From positions 1 through 33,977 of the forward strand of contig JBCCNL010000042.1 in NCBI GenBank assembly GCA_039025855.1: 33,977 nt of DNA, written 5' to 3'. Position numbers and translations under genes: made by a program. Position 1 is the first letter of the stretch; each line of letters opens with the position of its first letter. A model generated the notes under the pieces. The model saw nothing but the letters and a program-made list of their open reading frames with translations, was not told the origin of the DNA and did not search any database. This document shows positions 24,408 through 32,939 of the stretch, piece after piece. The DNA is from JBCCOW01 sp039025855 (GTDB lineage Bacteria > Planctomycetota > Phycisphaerae > Phycisphaerales > Phycisphaeraceae).

Positions 24408-25211
24408 TCACCGGTGACACGTCGAGCAGGCCTGCATATAGGCCGCCCCGTGAATCCGGTACTTCTTCTTCAGTTCCAGGCCCACCCGGAGCTGCGCCTC
24501 CGCCAGCGTCTCGCCCTCACGCACCTCCAACGCGTTCGGCCCGCCCTTCAGCTCTCGGCCGTCCGGCCCCCGCCCACGGCCCAGGTGATACGTCATGTTC
24601 GTCACCTCGCTCACCGGCCGCAAATGCTTCTCCGGCTCGCGGTGACAATCCAGGCACCAGCCCATCGACAGGTTGTGCACCTGCCAAACGCCTTCTTCGC
24701 CCATCTGGTCCACCCGGCCGTGGCACGAGTAGCAGCCCACACCCTTGTTGATATGCGCCGCGTGGTTGAAGTAGGCGTAGTCCGCGATCGAATGCACCTT
24801 CACCCATGGGATCGGCTTACCCGTCCAGTACGACTCGTGCACCGCCGCGAGCTTCTGTGAATTCTGCTTGATCCCCATAAACGCCGTCGCATCCCCATTC
24901 GGGTCGGTACCCGGGGCGTGGCAACTGATACAGGTCTCCGTCGGCGGGATCGCCGCAAACCCCGCCTTGTCCACCGTCGTGTGGCAGTGCCGACAGTCCA
25001 GCCCCAACTGACCCACGTGCACCGCGTGCGAATACGGCACAGGCTGCTCCGGCATATACCCCGGGTTCAGCGTCTCGGCCGACAACCCAAAGAACACCAC
25101 CTTCGGCGTGATCACCGCGCCACCAATCGCCCCCAGCACCAACACCGGCAACAAATAGTTCGCCCACTTGGGGAACACCAACCTATCGCGAACACCGGCT
25201 GTGTCAGTCAT
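24408..25211 (-). CDS. actA: Alternative complex III subunit ActA, pentahaem cytochrome c
   Basis: The 267-residue periplasmic protein has one N-terminal anchor helix (about 17-40) and five CxxCH haem motifs: Cys73-His77, Cys94-His98, Cys160-His164, Cys186-His190 and Cys262-His266. This count and order match ActA of ACIII. Other His residues (SHAVHVG, NHAAHINKG) are likely second axial ligands. It takes electrons from ActB. It is the first recognised act gene of the operon, 77 bp before actB. Its ATG lies 8 bp past the stop of the membrane-protein gene at 25220. Confidence 0.96.
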   Translation of the reverse strand: MTDTAGVRDRLVFPKWANYLLPVLVLGAIGGAVITPKVVFFGLSAETLNPGYMPEQPVPYSHAVHVGQLGLDCRHCHTTVDKAGFAAIPPTETCISCHAPGTDPNGDATAFMGIKQNSQKLAAVHESYWTGKPIPWVKVHSIADYAYFNHAAHINKGVGCYSCHGRVDQMGEEGVWQVHNLSMGWCLDCHREPEKHLRPVSEVTNMTYHLGRGRGPDGRELKGGPNALEVREGETLAEAQLRVGLELKKKYRIHGAAYMQACSTCHR

Positions 25212-25219
25212 CCTAAAAC

Positions 25220-25918
25220 CTAAGCCCCTCCCGACGGATGGGGAAGCGTATCACCCTGATCCTCGATTGTCGAAGCCTCCGACACAACATCTCCACCGCC
25301 GCCAGACGCCCCCCGAACCCCACGAACCCGACCCACCGACCACGACGCCCGCGCCGCCATCGCCTCCTTCTCCGGACGAAGCGCCAGCAACACCCCCAAC
25401 GCCAACACCGCCGGCAACGCCCCCGGCCACCAAGACCCGCCCACCGCCACCGCCGCCAACCCCAGCCACGCCCCCAGACTCGCCACCCCCCACACCGTGC
25501 ACACCCCCCGCACATAACTCGCCGGCTCCACAGGGCGGTCCAGCCACGTCGCCCGGAAGCAGTGCAACCGAACCACGTAGGACACCGGCACCCCCGCCAC
25601 CATCCAACCCATCGCCAACAGCGTCAGCCCCAAACCACCGGCCGACCAGCCCGGCCCCAAACCAACGCCCAATAAAATCAACGCCCACACCACCGGACTC
25701 AACACCATCACCACCCACGCACCCCACGCCCGACGCAACGCCACCGGACGCGATACGCCTTCGCCCAACCCTTCATCTACAAACCCAAACAACGATGCTG
25801 CCAACAAATTCGTTCGGTCCCTGTCGCTCGTGCCGACCCGGTCCCACACCGAGCCGATGGAAACCCCCGCCCGTTCGTAAGGCCTTTCAGCCAACAGATC
25901 TGCACCCGACACACACAC
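25220..25918 (-). CDS. Hypothetical membrane protein at the head of the act operon
   Basis: Up to 232 residues, starting from a GTG; the true start is uncertain and the first 60 residues may not be translated. Four hydrophobic helices are visible between about residues 68 and 185 (WVVMVLSPVVWALILLGVGL, LTLLAMGWMVAGVPVSYVV, CTVWGVASLGAWLGLAAVAV, ALPAVLALGVLLAL). The sequence RLHCFRATWLDRPV lies between helices 2 and 3. I do not recognise a family. An overlapping frame on the same strand also stays open, but its Gly/Val/Ala composition is a GC shadow. It is 8 bp upstream of actA, so it may be co-transcribed with ACIII; assembly or unrelated roles are both possible. Confidence 0.65.
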   Translation of the reverse strand: MCVSGADLLAERPYERAGVSIGSVWDRVGTSDRDRTNLLAASLFGFVDEGLGEGVSRPVALRRAWGAWVVMVLSPVVWALILLGVGLGPGWSAGGLGLTLLAMGWMVAGVPVSYVVRLHCFRATWLDRPVEPASYVRGVCTVWGVASLGAWLGLAAVAVGGSWWPGALPAVLALGVLLALRPEKEAMAARASWSVGRVRGVRGASGGGGDVVSEASTIEDQGDTLPHPSGGA

Positions 25919-26164
25919 CTGTCACCCCGCGGTGTGCCGGGCGTCGCAGTCTATCCCAACCCATCCCAGAATTCGGCCCGATCACGGGGTCCGCCCCAAC
26001 ATTCCGCAATTGCTAAGCGGTCGCATCTACGCCACTAAAAACCATCCAAAACAGCCATGCGCTGGCCAGCCCCAACCCTCACCCAGGAACAGAACGGTAT
26101 TCACGCCCGCGCACCAGGCACCCGGCTCAGCCCTTCGCCCCAGACCGTTCACGCCCCGGGCCAC

Positions 26165-27508
26165 TCAACCCGCCTTCCCGTACCGCCGGCCCTTCCACGC
26201 GTTGCCCCCCCGGTAGTACCGCCACACACTCGCCATCAAAATCACCAGATATACCGCCGAGCCCACCGGCATCAGCAACGCATGCCACCACCCCAGCCCC
26301 ATCCGCCGACGCACCCGATCCATCGGCCGAAGCGTCAGCCCCCACCCCAACACCGCACACCCCGCGCCCGACCACCACGCCCACCCGCCCTCCAACACCG
26401 CCCCCAACACACCCACCCCCGCCAACACCGGCGGCAGCACGTTCGTCACCACCAACACCGGCACCATCACCACCACCCGATCTAACCGATACCCCGTCCC
26501 CGCATACGCGTTCTTCGTCAGCCCCTCCCACTGATCCGCCCACCCCTCATACATCTGGCACCCCAGCAACCCCTCCGCAAACGCCACCCGCACCCCCAAC
26601 CCCCCCTCGAAGCCCACGGATTTCATCCGTGGGCCGCTCGTACCACCAGTTTGATCCCCCAGCCAACCACCCCGCTCCCGCAGCGCCGCCTTCACCACCT
26701 CTCCCAACCGGATGTCCTCCACGACCTGTCCCTTCACCGCCGCGTGCCCGCCCACCGACTCGTACACCTCCCGCCGAACCAAAATAAATGCCCCGCCAAT
26801 CAGAACCTCCGGCCGACCCATGTCGTTCGACCGCGGCACCGGGAACAACAAACCCAACGCCAGCCCCAGCTGCGCCTGAACCAGCCCCTCCCCGAACGAC
26901 CCGAACCGCACCTCCGGCAGCAGCCCCACCAACCCCGCACCCTCCCGCTGCCCCCACGCGATCGCCGTCCGCAAACAACCCGGCTCCCAATCCATGTCCG
27001 CATCCGTGAAACACAACCAGTCGGGCAAACCCCGCCCGCCCTCACCATCACCCACCGCTTCATCCAACACCGCCAACTCCTCCGCACTCAGCCGACCCCA
27101 CACCCCCGACCCACGATCCAGCACCGCCCGCACCCCGTGCATCACCGCCCAGCACTTACCCACCCAACCCGTCGGCACCCCACCCGCCGTCCGCACCACC
27201 CGCAGCTCTGCGTGCCGATCCAACAACTCGGCCGTCACCGTCGGCGTCTCATCACCCGACGCGTCATCCACAAATACCACCCCGAAGTCCCCGTGGTCTT
27301 GCCCGCACATCGCCGGCAGCGTCCGCCGCAGATGCCCCGCCTCATCCCGCCCCGGCACGATCACCACCGCGCTCCCCGACGCCTCCACCCCCTCGAAGTC
27401 CGCCGCCCGCAGCACATGCCCGAACGTCCCCCGATACCGCGGCGCAACATTCACCCACCCCCACACCCCCAACACCACCGCCCCCCCAATCAACACGATC
27501 CAAGCCAT
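26165..27508 (-). CDS. GT2-family glycosyltransferase, HpnB-like, with an intragenic palindrome
   Basis: The 447-residue protein has one N-terminal helix (1-20) and about three C-terminal ones (about 350-435) around a GT-A domain. Catalytic features are VVIVPGRDEAGHL, VVFVDDASGD, the DAD metal-binding motif in CFTDADMDWEPG, GGAFILVRREVYESVGG, VVEDIRLGEVV and QWEGLTKNAYAG (QxxxW-like). The layout matches the hopanoid-associated HpnB group. The acceptor is not proven, and no hopanoid genes are nearby. Around residues 282-303 there is extra sequence (WLGDQTGGTSGPRMKSVGFE) where relatives have a short turn before VRVAFAEG; it contains a 28-bp palindrome. Start ATG 27508 with GGAGG unusually close. 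Confidence 0.85.
   Translation of the reverse strand: MAWIVLIGGAVVLGVWGWVNVAPRYRGTFGHVLRAADFEGVEASGSAVVIVPGRDEAGHLRRTLPAMCGQDHGDFGVVFVDDASGDETPTVTAELLDRHAELRVVRTAGGVPTGWVGKCWAVMHGVRAVLDRGSGVWGRLSAEELAVLDEAVGDGEGGRGLPDWLCFTDADMDWEPGCLRTAIAWGQREGAGLVGLLPEVRFGSFGEGLVQAQLGLALGLLFPVPRSNDMGRPEVLIGGAFILVRREVYESVGGHAAVKGQVVEDIRLGEVVKAALRERGGWLGDQTGGTSGPRMKSVGFEGGLGVRVAFAEGLLGCQMYEGWADQWEGLTKNAYAGTGYRLDRVVVMVPVLVVTNVLPPVLAGVGVLGAVLEGGWAWWSGAGCAVLGWGLTLRPMDRVRRRMGLGWWHALLMPVGSAVYLVILMASVWRYYRGGNAWKGRRYGKAG
26609..26636 (-). repeat. 28-bp intragenic palindromic element, copy 2
   Basis: Arms GCCCACGGAT (26612-26621) and ATCCGTGGGC (26625-26634) are perfect over 10 bp with a 3-nt tip. In the sense of the glycosyltransferase gene it matches copy 1 (8702-8729) at 26 of 28 positions, including the flanking CG and TTC. 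It is read here in another frame (GPRMKSVGF). Confidence 0.9.
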
Positions 27509-27520
27509 GCCTCCACATTA

Positions 27521-27542
27521 GCCCCCGGCTCCGCCGGGGGGC
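27521..27542. repeat. Palindrome in the glycosyltransferase 5' region
   Basis: GCCCCCGG (27521-27528) is followed by CTCCG and then CCGGGGGGC (27534-27542), a stem with one bulged G. It starts 13 bp upstream of the glycosyltransferase start codon, in the 86-bp gap before the CBS gene. Confidence 0.75.
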
Positions 27543-27594
27543 ACGCGGCGCACCCGATGTCCACACGTTCAGCCAGCAACCCCTCTACAAAGCT

Positions 27595-28029
27595 TCACCC
27601 CCCGTACAGATACTCCTTCAAGTACCGGATCTCCGCCTCCTGCCCCGAAATCGCCCACGCGTTGAGGTCCCCGATCGAGACCAAACCGTGCAGCTTCCGG
27701 TCCACCCCAAGCACCGGCAGGTGCCGAACCCGCTCGGTCTTAAAGATCGTCCGCGCCTCATCGATCGTCGTGTCCGGCTGACAACAGATCACCCGCTCCG
27801 TCATCACCTCCGACACCGCCACCTCCCCCGGCCGACGCCCCTCCACCACCACCCGACGCAGCATGTCCCGCTCCGTAAAAATCCCCTCCACCTTCTGACG
27901 CTCCGTCACCACCACCGCACCTACCCGCCAGATGTTCATCAGCTTCGCCGCCTCCAACACCGTCGCCCGCCCCGGCACCGTCACCACCTCATAACCCTTG
28001 CGTGAAAGGACCGTGTCGACCGTTGCCAT
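27595..28029 (-). CDS. Two-CBS-domain protein
   Basis: The 144-residue protein is made of two CBS domains (about 8-62 and 72-128): VPGRATVLEAAKLMNIWRVGAVVV...GIFTERDMLRRVV, then VICCQPDTTIDEARTIFKTERVRHLPVLG...GLVSIGDLNAW. The tail ends EIRYLKEYLYGG, as in many stand-alone CBS pairs. CBS pairs bind adenine nucleotides and act as energy or ligand sensors; no fused effector is present, so the target is unknown. The ATG at 28029 is preferred to an upstream frame start because TTGGAGG stands 6 nt before it. Its own promoter is visible at 28086-28114. Confidence 0.92.
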   Translation of the reverse strand: MATVDTVLSRKGYEVVTVPGRATVLEAAKLMNIWRVGAVVVTERQKVEGIFTERDMLRRVVVEGRRPGEVAVSEVMTERVICCQPDTTIDEARTIFKTERVRHLPVLGVDRKLHGLVSIGDLNAWAISGQEAEIRYLKEYLYGG

Positions 28030-28085
28030 GCGCAACCTCCAATTGTCAAAACACCGCAGAACAAGACAAGACCAAACCAACATTG

Positions 28086-28114
28086 AATCTAACGCGCGCG
28101 GCTCTCCGCACCAA
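28086..28114 (-). promoter_or_regulatory. Candidate sigma-70-like promoter of the CBS gene
   Basis: On the minus strand TTGGTG (28109-28114) and TAGATT (28086-28091) are separated by 17 bp, about 57 bp upstream of the start codon and past the stop of the CARDB gene. Confidence 0.5.
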
Positions 28115-28187
28115 ACAGTTTCTGCCGGTGCGCAGCACAAAGCAGATGACGGTCGATCGACTTCAGAACCTTCTGCGGTCTGGTCGC

Positions 28188-30176
28188 TTATTCAGGTTCG
28201 AGGGTGATCTTGATGCTCCCCGACTGCGCCCCGCCAAAGGCCAGACCCTCGATGACATAGTCCGCCTGATCGATCTTGGAGAACTCGAGCAGGATGCGGA
28301 ACTGGCTGAGCTCGACATCGTTCATCACGATGGTGCCCGTACTAAACGAATTCTGCGTGTAGATGTAGGTACCGGTGGTCGTGACACCGTTCTTTTCAGC
28401 GCGGATATAGGTGCCGTCCGTGCTATAGGTGATCCGTCCCGAACCCCTGGATGCAAACGGCAGCGAACCGCTCTTGATCTTGTAGTCCGCCCGCTTGCCG
28501 CCGATCGAACTCGGCGCGAGGTCGGTCACCAACACCCGGGCGTTCCCGATCGGATCGGGCGCCCCGAGGTCGGTCGCTTCGGTGATCGGCGTGCCGGTCG
28601 CGGACCGCTGCGCCGCGACAACCGTGTAGTTGTCAGCATCGAGCGAAGCGGGCATCAGCAGTTTCACGTTGATCTTCTTCGTCTTGCCCGGCTTCAGCCC
28701 AGAGATCAACGCGTTGGGGGCGGTCCCTACAAGGATGTCGTCCGAGCCATTGGCGGCGCCGCCGGTCGGCCGAAGCGCGATCAGGAGGTCCAGCCGCTCG
28801 TTCCGCGGATGCGCCACATTGCCGTTGTTGGTCACCTCCAACGACGCCGTCCCCTTGCCCACGCTCCCGGTCAGGATCGGCTTAACCGAGAGCTTCGCTA
28901 GCCCCAAGTCGGTCGTCACAAAACCTGCCGCCACCTGGATAGCCTCCGCCGTCCGGGCCGTGTTGCCTGCCGTGGTCAACTGCGGCACGTCGCCCGACGC
29001 GTCGATCACCACCCGCAGGGTGTAGTCCCCGTTCCCGAGGCCCGCGGGCAGCAGCACGTTGAGGTTGAAGGCTTTCGGCTTACCCGGTGCCAGCTTGCTG
29101 ATCGACGCGTCGTCCAGCGTTGTCAGCAGTGTCGACCCGCCGCCATCCCGATCGGCAAACACCTGGATGTCGAACGTCTGGCCGTTCTCCAGCGGCACGT
29201 TGCCCGAGTTCTCCACCGTGATCGGCAGCTTGATCTTCGTGCCATCCCCCGACACCACCGCCGGCGGCAGCTTCGCCTTTGGCGACACACCCACGTCCAA
29301 CGCCGCGAACGGCGGCGAGACCCGGAACGTCTCGCTGCTCAGCACCTCGACGTTGTTCGACTCGTCCGACTCCGCCAAGTCGCCCCCCGAGTCCACCACC
29401 ACCACCAACTTGTAGTTGCCGATCGGCATCTGGTCATCCGTCGCCAACTTCACGTTCACCACCTTGGCCTTGCTGCCCGGCTTCAACCCACCCAACTTCT
29501 GAGCCGACGCCTCGCCAATCAGGATGTCACCGTTCAACACCGACGCCGTGTTCGCCTCCGAGACCTCCCGCGCATATACCCGCACATCGACCGCCGCTGT
29601 CTTCGCCACCGCGAACGTCCCCTCATTGCTGACCAGGACCCGCGCCGTCCCGCTCGCCTCGTTCCCCGTGATTATCGCCGACGGGAACTTCAGGTCGTCC
29701 AACGCCCCCGCCAGGTCGTAGTCCGGCACAATCAGCGTGCCCACCTGGCTGACCAGCGTGTTGTTCGAGGTGTTGCTCTCCGCCAGCGTGTTGTCGGGGT
29801 TCAGCACCGCGATGACCCGCCAGTTCCCCGCCTCAAGACTCAGCGGTGCGTCGACAGTGAACGTCACAAAATCGCCCTGCCCGGGCGCGAGCCGACCCCG
29901 CACCTTCTCACGCGAGATGAACGGGTCCACCGCCGTATTGAGCGTGCCGTCGCGCGACGCGTAAAAATCGACCTCCAACGTCCCCGAGATATTCGACGAC
30001 CCATTGTTCGAAATGAAGACATCGAGCTCGACCCTCGCCCCCGCCAGCTGCGTCGGGTTCTCGAAACTGTCAAATAAACCCGCCAGGTCCCCCGCCAGCA
30101 GCGTCCGCTGCTCCAACGGCTCAAACACCGCGGGGACCACCCCAAACGCCGCCGCCTGCTCTTCGCCCTTCGGCAT
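28188..30176 (-). CDS. CARDB-repeat surface protein with LEPR-XLL-type N-terminus
   Basis: The 662-residue protein begins with a short basic/acidic leader and FEPLEQRTLLAGDL (about 18-31), the tag found on many planctomycete exported proteins (LEPR-XLL type). At least four CARDB/Ig-like beta repeats of about 100-130 residues follow (about 32-555), each with a PITVENSGNVPLENGQ-like strand, LxPGKxKxxN, NGDYTLRVVIDASGDV and TTAGNTARTAEAI. The last 100 residues form a different, beta-rich domain (GRITYSTDGTYIRAE...GTYIYTQNSFSTGTI). It is likely a cell-surface adhesion or matrix protein. GAGG lies 8 nt before the ATG. It is a tandem paralogue of the gene at 30486. Confidence 0.85.
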   Translation of the reverse strand: MPKGEEQAAAFGVVPAVFEPLEQRTLLAGDLAGLFDSFENPTQLAGARVELDVFISNNGSSNISGTLEVDFYASRDGTLNTAVDPFISREKVRGRLAPGQGDFVTFTVDAPLSLEAGNWRVIAVLNPDNTLAESNTSNNTLVSQVGTLIVPDYDLAGALDDLKFPSAIITGNEASGTARVLVSNEGTFAVAKTAAVDVRVYAREVSEANTASVLNGDILIGEASAQKLGGLKPGSKAKVVNVKLATDDQMPIGNYKLVVVVDSGGDLAESDESNNVEVLSSETFRVSPPFAALDVGVSPKAKLPPAVVSGDGTKIKLPITVENSGNVPLENGQTFDIQVFADRDGGGSTLLTTLDDASISKLAPGKPKAFNLNVLLPAGLGNGDYTLRVVIDASGDVPQLTTAGNTARTAEAIQVAAGFVTTDLGLAKLSVKPILTGSVGKGTASLEVTNNGNVAHPRNERLDLLIALRPTGGAANGSDDILVGTAPNALISGLKPGKTKKINVKLLMPASLDADNYTVVAAQRSATGTPITEATDLGAPDPIGNARVLVTDLAPSSIGGKRADYKIKSGSLPFASRGSGRITYSTDGTYIRAEKNGVTTTGTYIYTQNSFSTGTIVMNDVELSQFRILLEFSKIDQADYVIEGLAFGGAQSGSIKITLEPE

Positions 30177-30485
30177 GATGTAATCCTCAATCCTTCGTGA
30201 AACCGCCCCGCCCCAAAAAGTGAATGCCGCTCAACCAACCGAAACTAACAGCCGCAGCCGCCCGCCACAAGACTTATCCGGACCTTTTATCCATGCGTAT
30301 TTCGTTCACGGGTGAACGTTTTGGCCGCCTGCTTATCGAGCCGGATTAACCACCGGACCCCACTACCCCGCAGGCACCGTGAAGACCAGGACTTACGCGT
30401 GTAGCGCACGCCTTCAAACACTCGGTGTCATGCCCGTCCCCTACCGCGGCGTAACGACACAAGGGGTTGACTGCTCCCCAAAGGG
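30177..30485. other. 309-bp gap between the CARDB genes
   Basis: No gene is seen. The only clear structure is the 16-bp palindrome at 30303-30318. No terminator with a T run follows the upstream CARDB gene on the minus strand. Confidence 0.6.
30303..30318. promoter_or_regulatory. Perfect palindrome, possible operator, upstream of the CARDB gene
   Basis: CGTTCAC and GTGAACG are exact inverted 7-bp arms around GG. The spacing fits a dimeric regulator site. It lies about 130 bp upstream of the CARDB start at 30176. The half-site CGTTCAC also occurs in the SOD/sigma region near 6739-6746. Confidence 0.4.
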
Positions 30486-32768
30486 CTACCCCAGAAACGC
30501 ATTTATATCGATCAGCACGTGATTGGAAGTACAGAAGCAGATCGCGTCGCTAGTCCCGGAATGAGAACCGCCGGAGGACGAACCGCTGTAGTCGGAGACG
30601 GTGAAGGGGTTGTCGGCGTAAGCGGTGCTCGAGAGGCCCAAGCCGCTTGGCGTAAAGGCGGTCACGCTTAGCGTGTAGTCGCCGTTTCGGAAGCCGGTGG
30701 ACATCTCAAAGCTCAGGTTCAATTTCTTGGTCTGGCCAGGCTTGAGGCCGCTCAATGAGACGTTTTCGAAACGGGTAATCAGCACCGAATAGGGGGCGTG
30801 ATCGGGCGAATCGGCCTCGATCATGACCTGCACCTTCTGGCCCTTGGCGATCGACAAGTTGCCGCTGTTGGTGATATTGATCGGCAGCTTGATCTTGGCG
30901 GCCCCGTCCGATGCCACCGTCGTCGGCAGCCGGGTCTGATCCAAGATCGCGACCTCGAACGCCATCACGCCTTCCGTGACGCGGATCGCGTCTGCCGTGC
31001 GGGCCGTGTTTCCTGCTGTGGTCGACTGGGTGACCTCCTCCGAAGCGTCGGCCACGACGCGGAGCGTGTAGTCGCCGTCGGTCAGTCCGATCGGCAGCTG
31101 CACCTTCAGGTTCAGCTTCTTAGCCTTGCCCGGCTTCAGGCCGCTCATCGAGACGTCCTCCATCGTCGTCACCAGCGTCGAGCCACCGCCCGCTCGGTCG
31201 GCGTAGACAGCGACGTCGATCCTTTGCCGTTTCTCGACGGCGACGTTCCCGTTGTTGGCGATGCTGATGGGTAGCCTGATCTTCGTGCCGTCGCCCGAGA
31301 GCACCGACGCCGGCAGCTTGGCTTTGGCCGAGACCTCAGTGTCGAGCTTCATATCCGCCTCAGTCACGCGGACGGTCTGCGTCGTCCACACGGTGTTACC
31401 CGCGGTACTCGACTGGGTGACTTGCCCGTGGGGATCGACCTCGACCCGCAGCGTGTAGTCGCCCGAGGCGAGCCCCCGCGGCATCTTCACCGACAGGTTG
31501 ATCCGCTTGGTCTTGCCGGGCTTAAGGCCACTGAGCGAGACGCCTTGCATCCGCGCCGCCAGCTCTAGTCGCCCATCGAGCGCTTCGGCGTACACCGCCA
31601 CCTCGATCTTTTGGCCCCGCTCCACCGCGATATTCCCGTGGTTGGTGATGCCCACCGGTAGCCGGAGCGTGGTGCCGTCGCCGGCGATCATCGCCTCGGG
31701 GAGCTTCGCCCGATCCGACACCGCGGCATCGAGCTTGACGAAGCCCTCCGCCACGCGGATCGCCTGCGCGGTGCTTGCGGTATTGCTCGTGCTGCCCCGC
31801 TTTGACGCATAAGCGAGCGGATCGATCACAGCCCGCAGCGTGTAATCGCCGGCCGCCAGATCGCGAGGCATCGATAGGTTCACGCTTATCGCCTTGGTCT
31901 GCCCCGGTGCCAGCCCGCCTAGCACTCCGGTGTATTGCCCCATCAGCCGCGTCTGAGCCCCCTTGGCTTCGTCCGCGTAGACCCAGAAAAACACCCGCTG
32001 CTTCGCATTTACCGGCAGGTTGCCACTGTTGGTTACCGTGATCGGCAGCCGGACCTTCGTCCCGTCACCCGCGGTCACCTCGGACGGCAGCTTGACCTTC
32101 GCCGAGACCGCGGCCTCGAACGCGACGTAACGCTCACCCACCTCGATCGTCTGCGTCGCCACGGCGATGCGGTCCGCATCGAAGCGCTGAGTCAACGGCC
32201 CATTCGTATCAGTCAGTACCCGCAGCATGTAGGTGCCCGCGATCACGCCCCGAGAGATCGCGAAACGCAGATCGACGTCGATGGACTGGCCGGGCTGCAG
32301 GGCGCTGGCGAACGAGCCGGTCTCGGTCACAAGGCGGATCGCGGGCCAGCCGCTCTTGCCCGGACTCAACTGCGTCCCTTCCGGATACAGATAGGCGCCC
32401 ACCCACCACTGGGTACCCGCAGGGATAGCTGCGTTCCCGTTGTTTGTCACCCGCACGGGCAGGCTGATCCGCGGACTAACCCCCAACAACACCGAAGTGG
32501 GCAGGTCTGCCTCCGACAGGATCGTCGCGTCCAGCGTGACGAACTGAGTATTCCGATTCAACCCCTCGCCGTTTCGTGCCGTGACTCCATCGGTTTCGCC
32601 CGTCTCGGTCAGGCCCACCTCAAGCGGAACCGCCGTGACCCCGTCCGGGCCTGAGTATCCCGTAGGCAACCCCGCCGGTTCCGCCGACAACAACACCCGC
32701 GACTCCAACGGCTCAAACACCGCAGGCACCGCCCGGCCCACCCGCACCTGTCCATCACCCCGAATCAT
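30486..32768 (-). CDS. CARDB-repeat surface protein, longer tandem paralogue
   Basis: The 760-residue protein starts MIRGDGQVRVGRAVPAVFEPLE and has the SRVLLSAE tag at about 22-30. Then come five or six CARDB/Ig-like repeats of 105-115 residues. The repeats share VxAGDGTKxRLPIxVxNxGNxxV, LSGLKPGKTKxxNL, GDYTLRVxxD and TQSTTAGNTARTADAIRV. One repeat is nearly the same as a repeat of the neighbouring 662-residue protein. The C-terminus is short and Ser/Gly-rich, ending with CFCTSNHVLIDINAFLG; it lacks the partner's C-terminal domain. It is likely exported and extracellular. The ATG at 32768 is used; a longer open frame to 32828 is unlike the paralogue. It is probably transcribed together with or next to the 28188 gene. 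Confidence 0.82.
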   Translation of the reverse strand: MIRGDGQVRVGRAVPAVFEPLESRVLLSAEPAGLPTGYSGPDGVTAVPLEVGLTETGETDGVTARNGEGLNRNTQFVTLDATILSEADLPTSVLLGVSPRISLPVRVTNNGNAAIPAGTQWWVGAYLYPEGTQLSPGKSGWPAIRLVTETGSFASALQPGQSIDVDLRFAISRGVIAGTYMLRVLTDTNGPLTQRFDADRIAVATQTIEVGERYVAFEAAVSAKVKLPSEVTAGDGTKVRLPITVTNSGNLPVNAKQRVFFWVYADEAKGAQTRLMGQYTGVLGGLAPGQTKAISVNLSMPRDLAAGDYTLRAVIDPLAYASKRGSTSNTASTAQAIRVAEGFVKLDAAVSDRAKLPEAMIAGDGTTLRLPVGITNHGNIAVERGQKIEVAVYAEALDGRLELAARMQGVSLSGLKPGKTKRINLSVKMPRGLASGDYTLRVEVDPHGQVTQSSTAGNTVWTTQTVRVTEADMKLDTEVSAKAKLPASVLSGDGTKIRLPISIANNGNVAVEKRQRIDVAVYADRAGGGSTLVTTMEDVSMSGLKPGKAKKLNLKVQLPIGLTDGDYTLRVVADASEEVTQSTTAGNTARTADAIRVTEGVMAFEVAILDQTRLPTTVASDGAAKIKLPINITNSGNLSIAKGQKVQVMIEADSPDHAPYSVLITRFENVSLSGLKPGQTKKLNLSFEMSTGFRNGDYTLSVTAFTPSGLGLSSTAYADNPFTVSDYSGSSSGGSHSGTSDAICFCTSNHVLIDINAFLG

Positions 32769-32872
32769 CCGAAGACCCTCTTCCTCTAACCGATCAAGCC
32801 ACCAAAACCGTCCGGCAGCCTGAAGCACAGAAACACCATTCAGTCCTGAGCATACTGCACACCCTCGACCGC

Positions 32873-32882
32873 CCTAGCTAGG
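32873..32882. promoter_or_regulatory. Short perfect palindrome upstream of the long CARDB gene
   Basis: CCTAGCTAGG, 10 bp, lies about 105 bp upstream of the start at 32768, in the 171-bp gap after nrdR. It is a candidate protein-binding site; no promoter was fixed. Confidence 0.25.
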
Positions 32883-32939
32883 ACATACCCGCACCCACCC
32901 CTCAACCCAAGCCGCCCACTCCCCCTATCCCACCAAAAC

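Noticed and set aside
25251..25727. Alternative same-strand frame overlapping the membrane-protein gene before actA
   Set aside because: It is almost only Gly, Val and Ala without helix or strand pattern; the 25220-25918 frame has clear membrane helices.
26041..26095. Possible terminator after the glycosyltransferase gene (GCTGGCCAGC plus a T-rich stretch on the minus strand)
   Set aside because: The stem next to the T run is only about 4 bp and the 10-bp palindrome has no loop; too weak to call.
30486..32768. Periodic sequence similarity, considered as a CRISPR or DNA repeat array
   Set aside because: The repeats are about 320 bp, coding, and follow CARDB domain borders; there are no short identical repeats with unique spacers.
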